From positions 165,185-229,184 of the forward strand of contig JACKNX010000006.1 in NCBI GenBank assembly GCA_024234635.1: a stretch of 64,000 nucleotides of DNA, in the 5' to 3' direction. The notes beneath the pieces were generated by a model. It was not told the origin of the DNA. It was given only the letters and a program-made list of their open reading frames with translations, and made no database searches. The translations under genes were made by a program, and so were the position numbers. How positions within the stretch are numbered: position 1 is the stretch's first letter; each line of letters starts with the position of its first letter. This document shows positions 36,277-45,490 of this stretch, piece by piece. The stretch comes from Pseudomonadales bacterium. Its GTDB lineage: Bacteria > Pseudomonadota > Gammaproteobacteria > Pseudomonadales > Azotimanducaceae.

Positions 36277-37398
36277 ATGACATTCACGCGTGAGTTCGTT
36301 TCGCTGACTTCGGCCACCTCGGCGCGCAATGGCGCGGGCTTCATGCCCTGCCAGGGGTTGTACTACGCGCCGCCGGGCACACGACCGAAGACCGCCTTCA
36401 TCGCCACGCACTACAACGTGGACTTCAGCGAGCATTACCTCGGTGAGTACATGGCTGCCCGCGGCTTCGGTTTCCTCGGCTGGAACACACGCTTTCGCGG
36501 CGCGGAAGCGTTTTTCCTTCTCGAGCACGCGCTCATCGATATCGGCGCGGGAGTGCGCTGGCTGCGCGAACAGGCCGGCGTGGAGACGGTGGTGCTGATC
36601 GGCAATTCCGGTGGTGGGTCGCTCATGGGCGCGTACCAGTCGCAGGCCACCACGCCGAACATCCGCGCGACGCGTGGTCTGAAGCTGCCGGATGCCGTGC
36701 ACTCGCTGTCGAAGTGCGACTACTACGTCTCCCTCAACGCACATTCCGGGCGCCCCGAAGTACTGACGGACTGGATGGACCCGGCGATCACGGACGAGAC
36801 CGATCCGGCGTCCACCGACTGGTCGCTCAGCATGTACAACCCGGACAACGGGCCGGCGTACAGCGAAGATTTCGTGCGGCGCTACAGGGCGGCCCAGCAG
36901 GCGCGCAATGACCGCATCACTGACTGGGCCATTGCGGAGCTGGCGCGCATGGAAACGCTGGGCATGACGGATCGTGCCTTCAATATGTACCGCACGTGGG
37001 CGGACCCGCGCCTGATGGATGCCACGCTGGATCCGTCCGATCGCAGGGAGCGGCTGTGCTATCGGGGCGATCCGAAAACCGCCAACTACAGTCCCGGTGG
37101 CATCGGGCTCACGAACACGTGTCGTACCTGGCTCAGCATGTGGAGCCTGAAAGAAAGTCAGTGTCGTGGCGCCCCGCACCTGGCGCGCATCGACGTGCCG
37201 GCGCTTGTCATCCAGTCCATGGCAGACACCGGCGTGTTCCCGACCGATGCGCGCGCCATCTTTGATGCGCTCGGCACCCCGAAGAAGCGGCTGGAGTTCA
37301 TGGCGGGTGACCACTATCTGACGGAGCCAGACGGCGCGAGGGACGAAGCCTCGGATCGCATCGTCGGCTGGCTGGGCGAGCAGGGCGTGCGCGCCTGA
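36277..37398 (+). CDS. Alpha/beta hydrolase
   Basis: A 373-residue alpha/beta-hydrolase-fold protein. The nucleophile elbow is GNSGGGS with Ser111. An early strand TAFIATHYNVDFSEHYLG and GWNTRFRG precede it, and near the C-terminus ALVIQSMADTGVFP (acid region) and MAGDHYLTEP (His) complete the probable triad. A long insertion at about 140-300 (LTDWMDPAITDETDPASTD, NRITDWAIAELARM) forms a large cap domain, so the substrate may be bulky. It follows the MetE-like gene after 62 bases. The start was placed at ATG 36277; ATG 36259 is an alternative. Whether it cleaves an ester, lactone or C-C bond is not visible. Confidence 0.83.
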   Translation: MTFTREFVSLTSATSARNGAGFMPCQGLYYAPPGTRPKTAFIATHYNVDFSEHYLGEYMAARGFGFLGWNTRFRGAEAFFLLEHALIDIGAGVRWLREQAGVETVVLIGNSGGGSLMGAYQSQATTPNIRATRGLKLPDAVHSLSKCDYYVSLNAHSGRPEVLTDWMDPAITDETDPASTDWSLSMYNPDNGPAYSEDFVRRYRAAQQARNDRITDWAIAELARMETLGMTDRAFNMYRTWADPRLMDATLDPSDRRERLCYRGDPKTANYSPGGIGLTNTCRTWLSMWSLKESQCRGAPHLARIDVPALVIQSMADTGVFPTDARAIFDALGTPKKRLEFMAGDHYLTEPDGARDEASDRIVGWLGEQGVRA

Positions 37399-37410
37399 GG
37401 CGTTCTTCGC

Positions 37411-37719
37411 TCAGTCGCCCTGGAAGCACTGATGCACGGTGAAGCCACGGCCTGACGGCTGCCAGGCCCGCAGCGCGGGCAGGTCCGGGTGCTCGCGCGC
37501 TTTTTCTCCCGCCCGCAGGAAATCGGCTTCGCAGACCCAGCGCGCATAATGCACGATGCTCGTACCGTCGTTGCCCCGGTGCAGCACGCTATCGATGAAA
37601 CCCGGTTGTCGCGACAGAAATGTATCCACGTAGTCGGCGATCTTCCCGAGCGCCGTCGGCTGCTGATCCGCAGGGACGGTGAAATTGACGATGACGATGT
37701 GACGATTGGTCTCGGACAT
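37411..37719 (-). CDS. Antibiotic-biosynthesis-monooxygenase (ABM) domain protein
   Basis: A 102-residue dimeric ferredoxin-like-fold protein: HIVIVNFTVPADQQPTALGKIADYVDTFLSRQPGFIDSVLHRG and later SIVHYARWVCEADF. The ABM family includes cofactor-free monooxygenases, isomerases and heme-binding proteins of small aromatic substrates. The frame is open far upstream, but the conserved domain starts at MSETNRHIV and the previous gene ends 23 bases before. It is the last gene of the minus-strand operon that begins at 42022. Confidence 0.8.
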   Translation of the reverse strand: MSETNRHIVIVNFTVPADQQPTALGKIADYVDTFLSRQPGFIDSVLHRGNDGTSIVHYARWVCEADFLRAGEKAREHPDLPALRAWQPSGRGFTVHQCFQGD

Positions 37720-37742
37720 GGTGTCGCCCCGTGAGTTGGTGT

Positions 37743-38108
37743 TCAGCAGCTTGTGGACTGCCAGGCCAGCATACGCCAGGCGCCGCCTGTCTGTTTCCAT
37801 ACGCTGAGGAAGCGATTGCGCAGGGCTTTGCCGGCGCCGTCCTTGCTGACATGGCCATTGATGGTGCCATGGAGAATGGCGACATCGCCGTGGGGAAGCA
37901 CCCGGATGTCTTCCGCGTCCAGCGTGTGGTAGACCACCGAACGGCTGGCAATGCTGTCTATGACCGCCGCGCGATTGTCGGTCCTGCCGGAAGAGTGGGT
38001 CCACACCAGATTTTCGTCCAGGAGCGCGGTGAGCGCGGCGACGTCCTGACCGACCATGGCCTGGCGTCGTGCGGTGTCGGCGGCTAACGCCGGATGCAGG
38101 CTGTTCAT
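37743..38108 (-). CDS. NTF2/SnoaL-like domain protein (DUF4440 type)
   Basis: A 121-residue cone-fold protein: MVGQDVAALTALLDENLVWTHSSGRTDNRAAVIDSIASRS and GDVAILHGTINGHV, ending RNRFLSVWKQTGGAWRMLAWQST. This spacing is the usual DUF4440/NTF2 pattern. The family includes dehydratases, isomerases and binding subunits. Its start overlaps the end of the ketopantoate-reductase-like gene by 4 bases, so translation is coupled. It lacks a signal peptide, unlike the NTF2-like gene at 5.0 kb. Confidence 0.78.
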   Translation of the reverse strand: MNSLHPALAADTARRQAMVGQDVAALTALLDENLVWTHSSGRTDNRAAVIDSIASRSVVYHTLDAEDIRVLPHGDVAILHGTINGHVSKDGAGKALRNRFLSVWKQTGGAWRMLAWQSTSC

Positions 38109-39043
38109 GCGGTCTCTCCCGTTGTGTTTGCGTGGCGCCGCTGCAAGGCCAGCACCAGGCGGGTAAGGGTATCGTTGACAGGGGCGTCGAGCCCCACCTT
38201 TTGCGCTTCCCTGGGTACGGCGCCGTTGATGACATCCACTTCGCTGCGCCGACCGGCTTCGATATCCAGCAGCACGCTCGGCTTTGCGGCCGGCATGCGG
38301 GCGGCGAAGTCCCGTACCAGACGCACCGGGTCGTCCACTGCGATGGCAATGTCGCGTGCGCGCGCCACGCGCCAGGCTTCCACGGCCGCCGCCTGGCTTA
38401 CGGTTGCCAGTTCGGGGTGATCCATGATCTCGCCTACGGTCAGGCCGGTAAGCGCGGCGATGGCGCTGTAGGCGACGTTGCAGATCAGCTTCTCCCATTG
38501 CATGGCGGCAATGTCCGGTGCCGCGGCGGCATCGAAACCGGCGGCCTGGTAACAGGCCACCACACGTTCGACCGAGGCCTGGTCGAGTGTGTCGTATGCG
38601 CCCATGCGAATGGCTTTCATGTCATTGTGGTGGGCGTGTCCGGGCGCGGGCAGCGACGCCCCGAACCCCTGTGCCACGCCGACGATGAGTCGGGCACCAC
38701 CCACAACTTCGGCAACGGCGTCCGCGGCGCCGAGACCGTTCTGGATGGTCAGCACCAGGGTTGCCGCTCCAATCAGCGATTGCGCGGTGGTTGCGGCGAC
38801 CCGCGCGTGCGTGCCCTTGACCGCAATGATGACAAGATCGAGCGGCTGCGCCGGCGGCGTGACGCAGGCGGTGATGCGTACCGTGCGGTCCCCACTGGCG
38901 CCGGATACCCTGAGGCCGCGCGCGTTGATGGCCTGGACGTGGCCCGCATTGGTATCCACGGCTAGCACGTGGTTGCCGCTCGACGCCAGCAGCGCTGCAT
39001 AGATCGATCCCATGGCGCCACAGCCGACCACGCCGATGTTCAT
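38105..39043 (-). CDS. Ketopantoate reductase (PanE/ApbA) family dehydrogenase
   Basis: A 312-residue 6-phosphogluconate-dehydrogenase-like protein. The Rossmann motif is GVVGCGAMGSIYA at the N-terminus, then VLAVDTNAGHVQAINARGL. A conserved substrate region is LTIQNGLGAADAV near 95-107, and MQWEKLICNVAYSAIAALTG near 170-190 holds the catalytic Lys. The C-terminal helical domain contains PSVLLDIEAGRRSEVDVINGAVPREAQKVG. Family enzymes reduce 2-ketopantoate or related 2-keto acids with NADPH; in a catabolic operon a different hydroxy acid is more likely than pantoate synthesis. It is downstream of the enolase-superfamily gene. Confidence 0.87.
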   Translation of the reverse strand: MNIGVVGCGAMGSIYAALLASSGNHVLAVDTNAGHVQAINARGLRVSGASGDRTVRITACVTPPAQPLDLVIIAVKGTHARVAATTAQSLIGAATLVLTIQNGLGAADAVAEVVGGARLIVGVAQGFGASLPAPGHAHHNDMKAIRMGAYDTLDQASVERVVACYQAAGFDAAAAPDIAAMQWEKLICNVAYSAIAALTGLTVGEIMDHPELATVSQAAAVEAWRVARARDIAIAVDDPVRLVRDFAARMPAAKPSVLLDIEAGRRSEVDVINGAVPREAQKVGLDAPVNDTLTRLVLALQRRHANTTGETA

Positions 39044-39101
39044 GTATGTTCCGCTCCTGTTGCTTGCCCCGTCGGGGTGAAGGCACGTTCGCCGCTATCC
39101 C

Positions 39102-40268
39102 TCATCCCACCAGGCGTTCGATGCATGTCGCCAGTTCCGCCTTCTGCTCCAGACCGAAGCCCGGTGCATCCGTGGGTCGCACGAAGCCATCACCCACGCC
39201 ACACTCCGCCGGATAGCCACCGAACGGCTGGAACACGCCGGGGTACGCCTCGCAGCCGCCCAGCCCGAGGCCGATGGCAATGTGCAGGTTGAGCAGATGG
39301 CCACCATGCGGGTGGCATTGACGGCGATTGAAACCGTTGCCTTCCAGCAGCTCGACCATGGCTGCGTATTCGGTCAGGCCGTAACACAGACCGGCGTCCA
39401 TCTGGAAGACGTCCTGCGCCTGCCGCATGCCACCGTAGCGCACGAGATTGGCAACGTCCTGACGGCTGAACAGGTTTTCGCCGGTGGCGACTGGCCCCGC
39501 ATACTGCTGTATCAGTGACTGGTTCAGGGCGTAGTCCAGTGGATCGCCGGCTTCCTCGTACCAGCGCAGCTCCAGTGCGCTGAACGCCTTCGCATAGGCC
39601 AGTGCCGTCTCCAGATCGAAGCGGCCATTGGCGTCCACGCACAGGTTGGCGCCGGTGCCGGCGACGGTGAGGGCCGCCTCGATGCGCAGCATGTCCTCCC
39701 GTAGCGTCGCACCACCGATCTTCATCTTGAACGCGGTGTAGCCGAGGTCGCGGTAGCGTTGCAACTCATCGACGAGGCGCGCGGTGGAATCGTTTGGATA
39801 GTAGTACCCGCCAGCGGCGTACACAGGTGTGCGGTCGCTTGTGACGGGGTGACCGAAGGCGCGGGCGATGGTCCGCCAGGCCGGTTCATCCGCCAGCTTG
39901 GCGAGAAGATCCCATGTAGCCAGTTCCAGCGCGCCGAGGGCAATGGCGCGATCGCCGTGACCGCCGGGTTTCTCGTTGCGCATGGCGACCTCGGCGACCC
40001 TGGCGGGATCGAAGCAGCCGGTTTCGGGATTCAGCAACGCTTCGGGGTCGGCGGACAACACCCGCGGGAATAAGCGTTCCCTCAGGATGCCGGATTGGCC
40101 GAAACGGCCGATGGAATTGAAAGCGAGTCCGACAACCGGACGACCGTTGCGATACTGGTCACTGATGGCAGCCACCAGGGAGACGGTGTGTGCCGAGAAG
40201 TTCACGACCGCATTGGCGACACGACCTTCCAGCGGTACCGTCAGTTCACGCAGTTCGACGATGCGCAT
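39102..40268 (-). CDS. Mandelate racemase/muconate lactonizing enzyme superfamily, D-tartrate dehydratase-like
   Basis: A 388-residue enolase-superfamily enzyme. Catalytic and metal residues are in order: KxK at Lys181 and Lys183 (FKMKIGG), Asp212 (VDANGRFD), Glu238 or Glu239, Glu264 (TGENLFS) and a His-rich loop CHPHGGH with His319, 321 and 324. Lys100 in NEKPGGHG is also present. As far as I recall, this pattern and length match bacterial D-tartrate dehydratase (ligands about 213, 239 and 265, catalytic Lys184 and His322), shifted by one. It would abstract an alpha proton of a hydroxy acid and eliminate water. It starts 5 bases after the DUF3604 gene. The substrate is an inference. Confidence 0.85.
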   Translation of the reverse strand: MRIVELRELTVPLEGRVANAVVNFSAHTVSLVAAISDQYRNGRPVVGLAFNSIGRFGQSGILRERLFPRVLSADPEALLNPETGCFDPARVAEVAMRNEKPGGHGDRAIALGALELATWDLLAKLADEPAWRTIARAFGHPVTSDRTPVYAAGGYYYPNDSTARLVDELQRYRDLGYTAFKMKIGGATLREDMLRIEAALTVAGTGANLCVDANGRFDLETALAYAKAFSALELRWYEEAGDPLDYALNQSLIQQYAGPVATGENLFSRQDVANLVRYGGMRQAQDVFQMDAGLCYGLTEYAAMVELLEGNGFNRRQCHPHGGHLLNLHIAIGLGLGGCEAYPGVFQPFGGYPAECGVGDGFVRPTDAPGFGLEQKAELATCIERLVG

Positions 40269-40273
40269 CCGGG

Positions 40274-42022
40274 TCAGCGGCCGTCGACGTCGCCACCCGG
40301 CAGGTACCAGATAGGCGAGGACCACGCGCGTTCTTTCACGCGGGTGTTGGCGGCGGGGAACTCCTCGCAGCGACCGGCGCGCTGGCACATGGCGGCGGAC
40401 CAACGGGGGGATGCGGTTTCCTGAACCCGGGCGTACCAGAACGCGGGATGAGTGTCGTCGAAGTCCGAGTCCGTCCAGGTCGCGCACACATCCCGGCCTT
40501 CGCCCTCCCAGGCGTTGACCACGGTGGTCTCATAGCCGGTCTCATTCCAGGCGCCGCGCACAATCTCGACCCGCTCCAGCGGCACGCGATCGAACTGGGC
40601 GCTCACCCGGAAGCGGGGTTTGCCATCGACGCGGTTGAGCTCGCTGCCCATGGGTCGCAGGCCGGCGCTGTCGTCCTGCCGGTCACAGGCAAGCGCGTCG
40701 TCGCCCGTGGCGGCGTCAAACCGCAGACGGATGCGCGTGCCGCTCGTGGCGTAGACTTCGCGTCGCTGCATCGCATCGAAAAGACTCTCGCGCGTATTCT
40801 GTTCGGCCCAGACACCGGTAATGCCGCCGGGATTCCAGTCAATGCGGGTCATTGCCCGGTCGAAGCTCCCGATGGCAAAGACCGAACCCTGCCAGTCGGC
40901 CTCCTGCACGAAGCCGGGCGTCGCGGCATGATTGTCGGTGGCGCCCACGATGCCGAGTTGCAGCGGATTGCGCCGTGCTTCGCCCGAGCGCGCCCAGGCG
41001 GCGAGCCCGCGCAGGAGCAGTCCACGCACGTAGGTCGCGCGCATGTGCTCCCATTCCCCGGCCGTGAAATCCGCCGGTTTTGCGGTCTGGGAGTGTTTGC
41101 TGAGGCGGACTTCCAGCGTGCAGTCCGCTTCGTCGTTCACACCGAGTGGCGACAGGCACTCGCTGTTGCCTTTTTCCTGGAAGATCTCCACCAGCCGTTC
41201 GTAACGGGCACGTCCACGCAACAGGGCGTCGCTTTCCGTTTCCACGTCGAAACTCTCTCCGTCGCCCATATTGGTGTTGTGCGGAATTGTCATGACGGCG
41301 CAGCCGGACGCAGGATCGCACTGCCTGTCGAGTTGTCCGTAGAGATCACCCAGTTTCGGATAGCGGATGTAGTCGATGGCCTGTCGGGACACGCTGGCAT
41401 TGCGGAAGATGACGTTGCGGTGCGTGTGACTGGCGTTCGGCGTGGCGGACCATTCAAACCCGATGATGGCCGAGAACCGGCACGGATCGTTGGCGGCATT
41501 GGCCTGTTCCTGGATGCGCAGCCACTGTGACTGTGCGAGATCCGCGCACCGGGTGGGATTGTCCCGGCAGATATCGATCGTCGCCGGCTCCGCGCGGGTG
41601 ATCGAGGGGACAACAAAGCCGCCGAACACCTTGCCGCCGTTCGCGGGGTTGTTGTTCGCGTGTAGGGCGGCACACTGGGGATGGGCCGTGAATGCCGGCT
41701 CGTCGCACAGCGACAGGAAGTCGAACCACTCCGCATGATCCGTCGTGGCCATGAAATCCAGCGGCCGGTCTATGGCTACCCGGGTGCCATCCGGCAGCGT
41801 GGTCGGCTCCCCGCGCGCAAAACGGAAGGCATCCTCCGGCGTGCGAACGGTGCCGAAGCCGTAGGCGTCCAGCGAATAGGCGGTATGCACATGCAGGTCA
41901 CCCCAGTAGACGTTGCGAACGCCAGGCTGTCGGTACTCGCACTGGACTTCCCCGGCGGCGGTCGGATTCGCAGCGATGCACGCGAGGAGCAGGGCTGGCA
42001 GTGACAGGAAGGAGGAACGCAT
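40274..42022 (-). CDS. DUF3604-family exported protein, paralog of the 27.5-kb lipoprotein
   Basis: A 582-residue protein with a signal peptide (MRSSFLSLPALLLACIAANPTAAG; the cysteine is not in a clear lipobox). The core begins WGDLHVHTAYSLDAYG, the H-x-H motif, with MATTDHAEWFDFLS and later SHTHRNVIFRNA, IPHNTNMGDG, EIFQEKGNSEC and GATDNHAATPG, all shared with the first DUF3604 protein. It is the first gene of a five-gene minus operon with the enolase-superfamily enzyme, ketopantoate-reductase-like, NTF2-like and ABM genes, controlled from the element at 42086 about 64 bases upstream. The reaction is unknown; export suggests an initial periplasmic step. Confidence 0.87.
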   Translation of the reverse strand: MRSSFLSLPALLLACIAANPTAAGEVQCEYRQPGVRNVYWGDLHVHTAYSLDAYGFGTVRTPEDAFRFARGEPTTLPDGTRVAIDRPLDFMATTDHAEWFDFLSLCDEPAFTAHPQCAALHANNNPANGGKVFGGFVVPSITRAEPATIDICRDNPTRCADLAQSQWLRIQEQANAANDPCRFSAIIGFEWSATPNASHTHRNVIFRNASVSRQAIDYIRYPKLGDLYGQLDRQCDPASGCAVMTIPHNTNMGDGESFDVETESDALLRGRARYERLVEIFQEKGNSECLSPLGVNDEADCTLEVRLSKHSQTAKPADFTAGEWEHMRATYVRGLLLRGLAAWARSGEARRNPLQLGIVGATDNHAATPGFVQEADWQGSVFAIGSFDRAMTRIDWNPGGITGVWAEQNTRESLFDAMQRREVYATSGTRIRLRFDAATGDDALACDRQDDSAGLRPMGSELNRVDGKPRFRVSAQFDRVPLERVEIVRGAWNETGYETTVVNAWEGEGRDVCATWTDSDFDDTHPAFWYARVQETASPRWSAAMCQRAGRCEEFPAANTRVKERAWSSPIWYLPGGDVDGR

Positions 42023-42085
42023 GGACGCTTGCCCCTGGTTGACCGATGAGCGGGCGCAACCCGACCGGGTTGCGCGATGACAAGG

Positions 42086-42124
42086 GTCAATCTCATTGAC
42101 CTAAGGGCGGATTGTCAATAGGTG
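42086..42124. promoter_or_regulatory. Promoter with MarR-type palindromic operator, copy 2
   Basis: Perfect palindrome GTCAATCTCATTGAC at 42086-42100 and a further GTCAAT at 42114-42119, exactly the geometry of the copy at 35091 (28 bases between the two GTCAAT starts). The minus strand has TTGACA (42118-42113) and GAGATT (42094-42089) 18 bases apart, upstream of the DUF3604 gene. The spacer (TAAGGGCGG) also resembles copy 1 (TAAAAGCGG). Common control is the simplest reading. Confidence 0.72.
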
Positions 42125-42177
42125 TCCCTGCGGCTGGTATGAGGTCGCGGACGTGCGCGCTCCCGTAGCGCCGGCGA

Positions 42178-42390
42178 TCAGAGGCCGCCGGTCACAGAGG
42201 CGACTACCGCCACGATGACGCCGACGAAGGCCGCGGTGAGCAGCACGCCGGTGAGTATGAAATGGATGGCATTGCCGCGTGTGAAATCGCGAATCTTGTT
42301 CTCGCGCGACTGCACGCCGAGAAACGCTGCAAGTACGCTCCCGGCGACTTCCAGGAAGGTAAGGGGTTTGCCTGCTGAGTCTTCTGTCAT
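42178..42390 (-). CDS. DUF2970 small membrane protein
   Basis: A 70-residue protein: KPLTFLEVAGSVLAAFLGVQSRENKIRDFTRGN followed by a single hydrophobic segment FILTGVLLTAAFVGVIVAVVASV. The SVLAAFLGVQS-x-x-N-x-x-RDF pattern is that of DUF2970, a small proteobacterial membrane family of unknown function. A much longer frame on the same strand begins at 43161, but it lacks domain character; ATG 42390 gives the normal family size. Divergent from the sigma-54 regulator gene. Confidence 0.85.
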   Translation of the reverse strand: MTEDSAGKPLTFLEVAGSVLAAFLGVQSRENKIRDFTRGNAIHFILTGVLLTAAFVGVIVAVVASVTGGL

Positions 42391-42618
42391 GTTCGCTCTC
42401 CGCTGTTTGGCAAGGCAGCTGAAAAAGCCCCTGCCGGAACTTTTCAGTCGCCTGGTTGGGACCACGTCGGGGGATGCCCGTATCACCGGTTTATTGATGC
42501 CGTGGCTTTCAGTCTGTAACCAGCAGTTTTCGTGCCAGCCAGAATGACGCCTGGAAGGCGGAATCCAGGGATTCTTCGACGCATTGACTGTCGAAAATGG
42601 CATAATCGGCGCTCCTAA

Positions 42619-42636
42619 ACTGCCGTTAAGGGCAGT
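42619..42636 (+). promoter_or_regulatory. Inverted repeat overlapping the ribosome site of the sigma-54 regulator
   Basis: ACTGCC at 42619-42624 and GGCAGT at 42631-42636, 6-base loop, ends at the base before the ATG. The only ribosome-site-like bases (AAGGG) lie inside its right arm. It could be an autoregulatory operator or an RNA hairpin that limits translation. Confidence 0.4.
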
Positions 42637-43938
<1,302 letters not shown>

Positions 43939-44134
43939 GGCGTCCCACTTCTGCGTCGGGGATCTTGAACTTACGCCCGGTAAGCCCTGCGAGCCTCGCC
44001 TTGGCCTGGAACGCTTCAGCCATCCTCAAATCACCGAACTTATCAAGCGGCCCACAAGACAGGCCTGGTGCTTGATTTCACGGCGCAAGACGACACCATA
44101 GGCGCCCTTCGTCACGACGCGGGAGGCCCGCACC

Positions 44135-45007
44135 ATGTCCGCCACCACTGCCAGACTGATCGACGGCAAATCGATTGCCGCCGACATTCGCCGCGAAGTG
44201 CGCGATCGCGTGGCCCATCGGCACGCAGCCGGCTTGCAGCCGCCGGGCCTGGCGGTGGTGATCGTCGGTCAGGACGAAGCCAGCCACATCTACGTGCGCA
44301 ACAAACGGCGGGCGTGTGAGGAAACCGGTATCCGTTCCTTTGCTCATGATCTGCCGAGCAGTACCACGGAGGCGGCGCTGCTGGATCTGGTCGATGCGCT
44401 GAACGCCAACCCGGACGTGCATGGCATCCTGGTGCAGTTGCCGTTGCCTGCGCATATCGACAGCCGACTGGTAATCGAGCGCATCGATCCCCGCAAGGAC
44501 GTGGACGGATTCCATCCGTATACCGTCGGCCGGCTGGCGCAGCGGATCCCGCTACTGCGGCCTTGTACCCCGTTTGGCATCATCACGCTGGTGGAGCGTA
44601 TTGGCGTCGATCCCAAGGGCAAGGTGGTTGTGGTGGTCGGTGCGTCCAATCACGTCGGTCGTCCACTGGCACTGGAGTTCCTGCTGGCGGGCTCCACCGT
44701 GACCGTTGCCCACCGCTTCACGGTGGATGTGGAAGCCGAGGTGCGCCGCGCCGAGATCCTGGTTGTCGCCGTTGGTAAACCCAGAATCATCCCCGGGGAA
44801 TGGGTGCGTCCCGGTGCCGTCGTGATCGATTGCGGCATCAACCGTCAGCCAGGGGGCAAACTCATCGGTGATGTCGGTTTCGAAGCCGCCGCCGAGCGGG
44901 CTGCCTGGATAACACCGGTGCCCGGTGGGGTCGGGCCGATGACGGTGGCCATGCTCATGCACAACACGCTGTCTGCCATTGAAAGCGTGGAGCAGGCACG
45001 GCGCTGA
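44135..45007 (+). CDS. folD: Bifunctional methylenetetrahydrofolate dehydrogenase/cyclohydrolase
   Basis: A 290-residue FolD that interconverts methylene-, methenyl- and formyl-tetrahydrofolate. The catalytic motif [14 protein letters not shown] gives Tyr53 and Lys57, and [15 protein letters not shown] and [13 protein letters not shown] are clear. The nucleotide-binding segment is [15 protein letters not shown]; the usual RSN is ASN here, a mild deviation. The C-terminal [15 protein letters not shown] is canonical. GGGAGG lies upstream of the start. It begins a run of folD, acetyltransferase and prenyltransferase with tight spacing. Confidence 0.96.
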   Translation: MSATTARLIDGKSIAADIRREVRDRVAHRHAAGLQPPGLAVVIVGQDEASHIYVRNKRRACEETGIRSFAHDLPSSTTEAALLDLVDALNANPDVHGILVQLPLPAHIDSRLVIERIDPRKDVDGFHPYTVGRLAQRIPLLRPCTPFGIITLVERIGVDPKGKVVVVVGASNHVGRPLALEFLLAGSTVTVAHRFTVDVEAEVRRAEILVVAVGKPRIIPGEWVRPGAVVIDCGINRQPGGKLIGDVGFEAAAERAAWITPVPGGVGPMTVAMLMHNTLSAIESVEQARR

Positions 45008-45013
45008 CTGGTC

Positions 45014-45490
45014 GTGGCACCAACGCACTTGCCCGTTGTCCGTGCGATGTACCCAGGAGATATCTCCCAGGTGCTGCCGCTGGTGCAGGCGTACTGGGCG
45101 CTTGAAGCGCTGGACGGATTTTCCGAGCAACGTTGCGGCGACGCGTTGGGCAGGCTGTTGTCGAATGCCGCTCTCGGCTGCGGCTTCGTTGCAACAGTGG
45201 ATGCACGCGTGGTCGGCTATCTGCTGCAGGTGTATGTCTTCAGTCTTGAACATGCCGGGCTGACGGCGGAGATCGACGAGTTCTTTCTGTTGCCGGATTT
45301 TCGCTCGGCGGGTGTCGGCGCGCGGCTGCTGACAGCGGCCGAGAGGGCGGCTGCCGCGTCGGGGTGCGCCAACATCTCCCTGCAGGCCGGTGTCGGGAAC
45401 GACCGCGCCGTGGCGTTCTACGCCAGGGCCGGCTACCGGCGTCGAGAAGGTTATCTGCTGCTCGAGAAAGACCTGCCGGTGCGGGCCTGA
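45014..45490 (+). CDS. GNAT-family N-acetyltransferase
   Basis: A 158-residue acetyltransferase. Acetyl-CoA binding region: LLPDFRSAGVGARLLTAAERAAAASGCANISLQ at about 95-127, followed by NDRAVAFYARAGYRRREGYLLLEKDL. The substrate is not evident. It starts with GTG six bases after folD and its stop overlaps the ATG of the prenyltransferase, so the three genes are one unit. The cofactor-binding loop reads RSAGVG, close to the RxxGxG/A consensus. Confidence 0.88.
   Translation: MAPTHLPVVRAMYPGDISQVLPLVQAYWALEALDGFSEQRCGDALGRLLSNAALGCGFVATVDARVVGYLLQVYVFSLEHAGLTAEIDEFFLLPDFRSAGVGARLLTAAERAAAASGCANISLQAGVGNDRAVAFYARAGYRRREGYLLLEKDLPVRA

Noticed and set aside
40190..41530. 446-codon plus-strand frame opposite the DUF3604 gene
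   Set aside because: Composition of a shadow; DUF3604 motifs clear on the minus strand.
45009..45032. Possible -24/-12 sigma-54 promoter (TGGCAC ... TTGC)
   Set aside because: Spacing between the two elements is about five bases too long and it lies inside a coding overlap.
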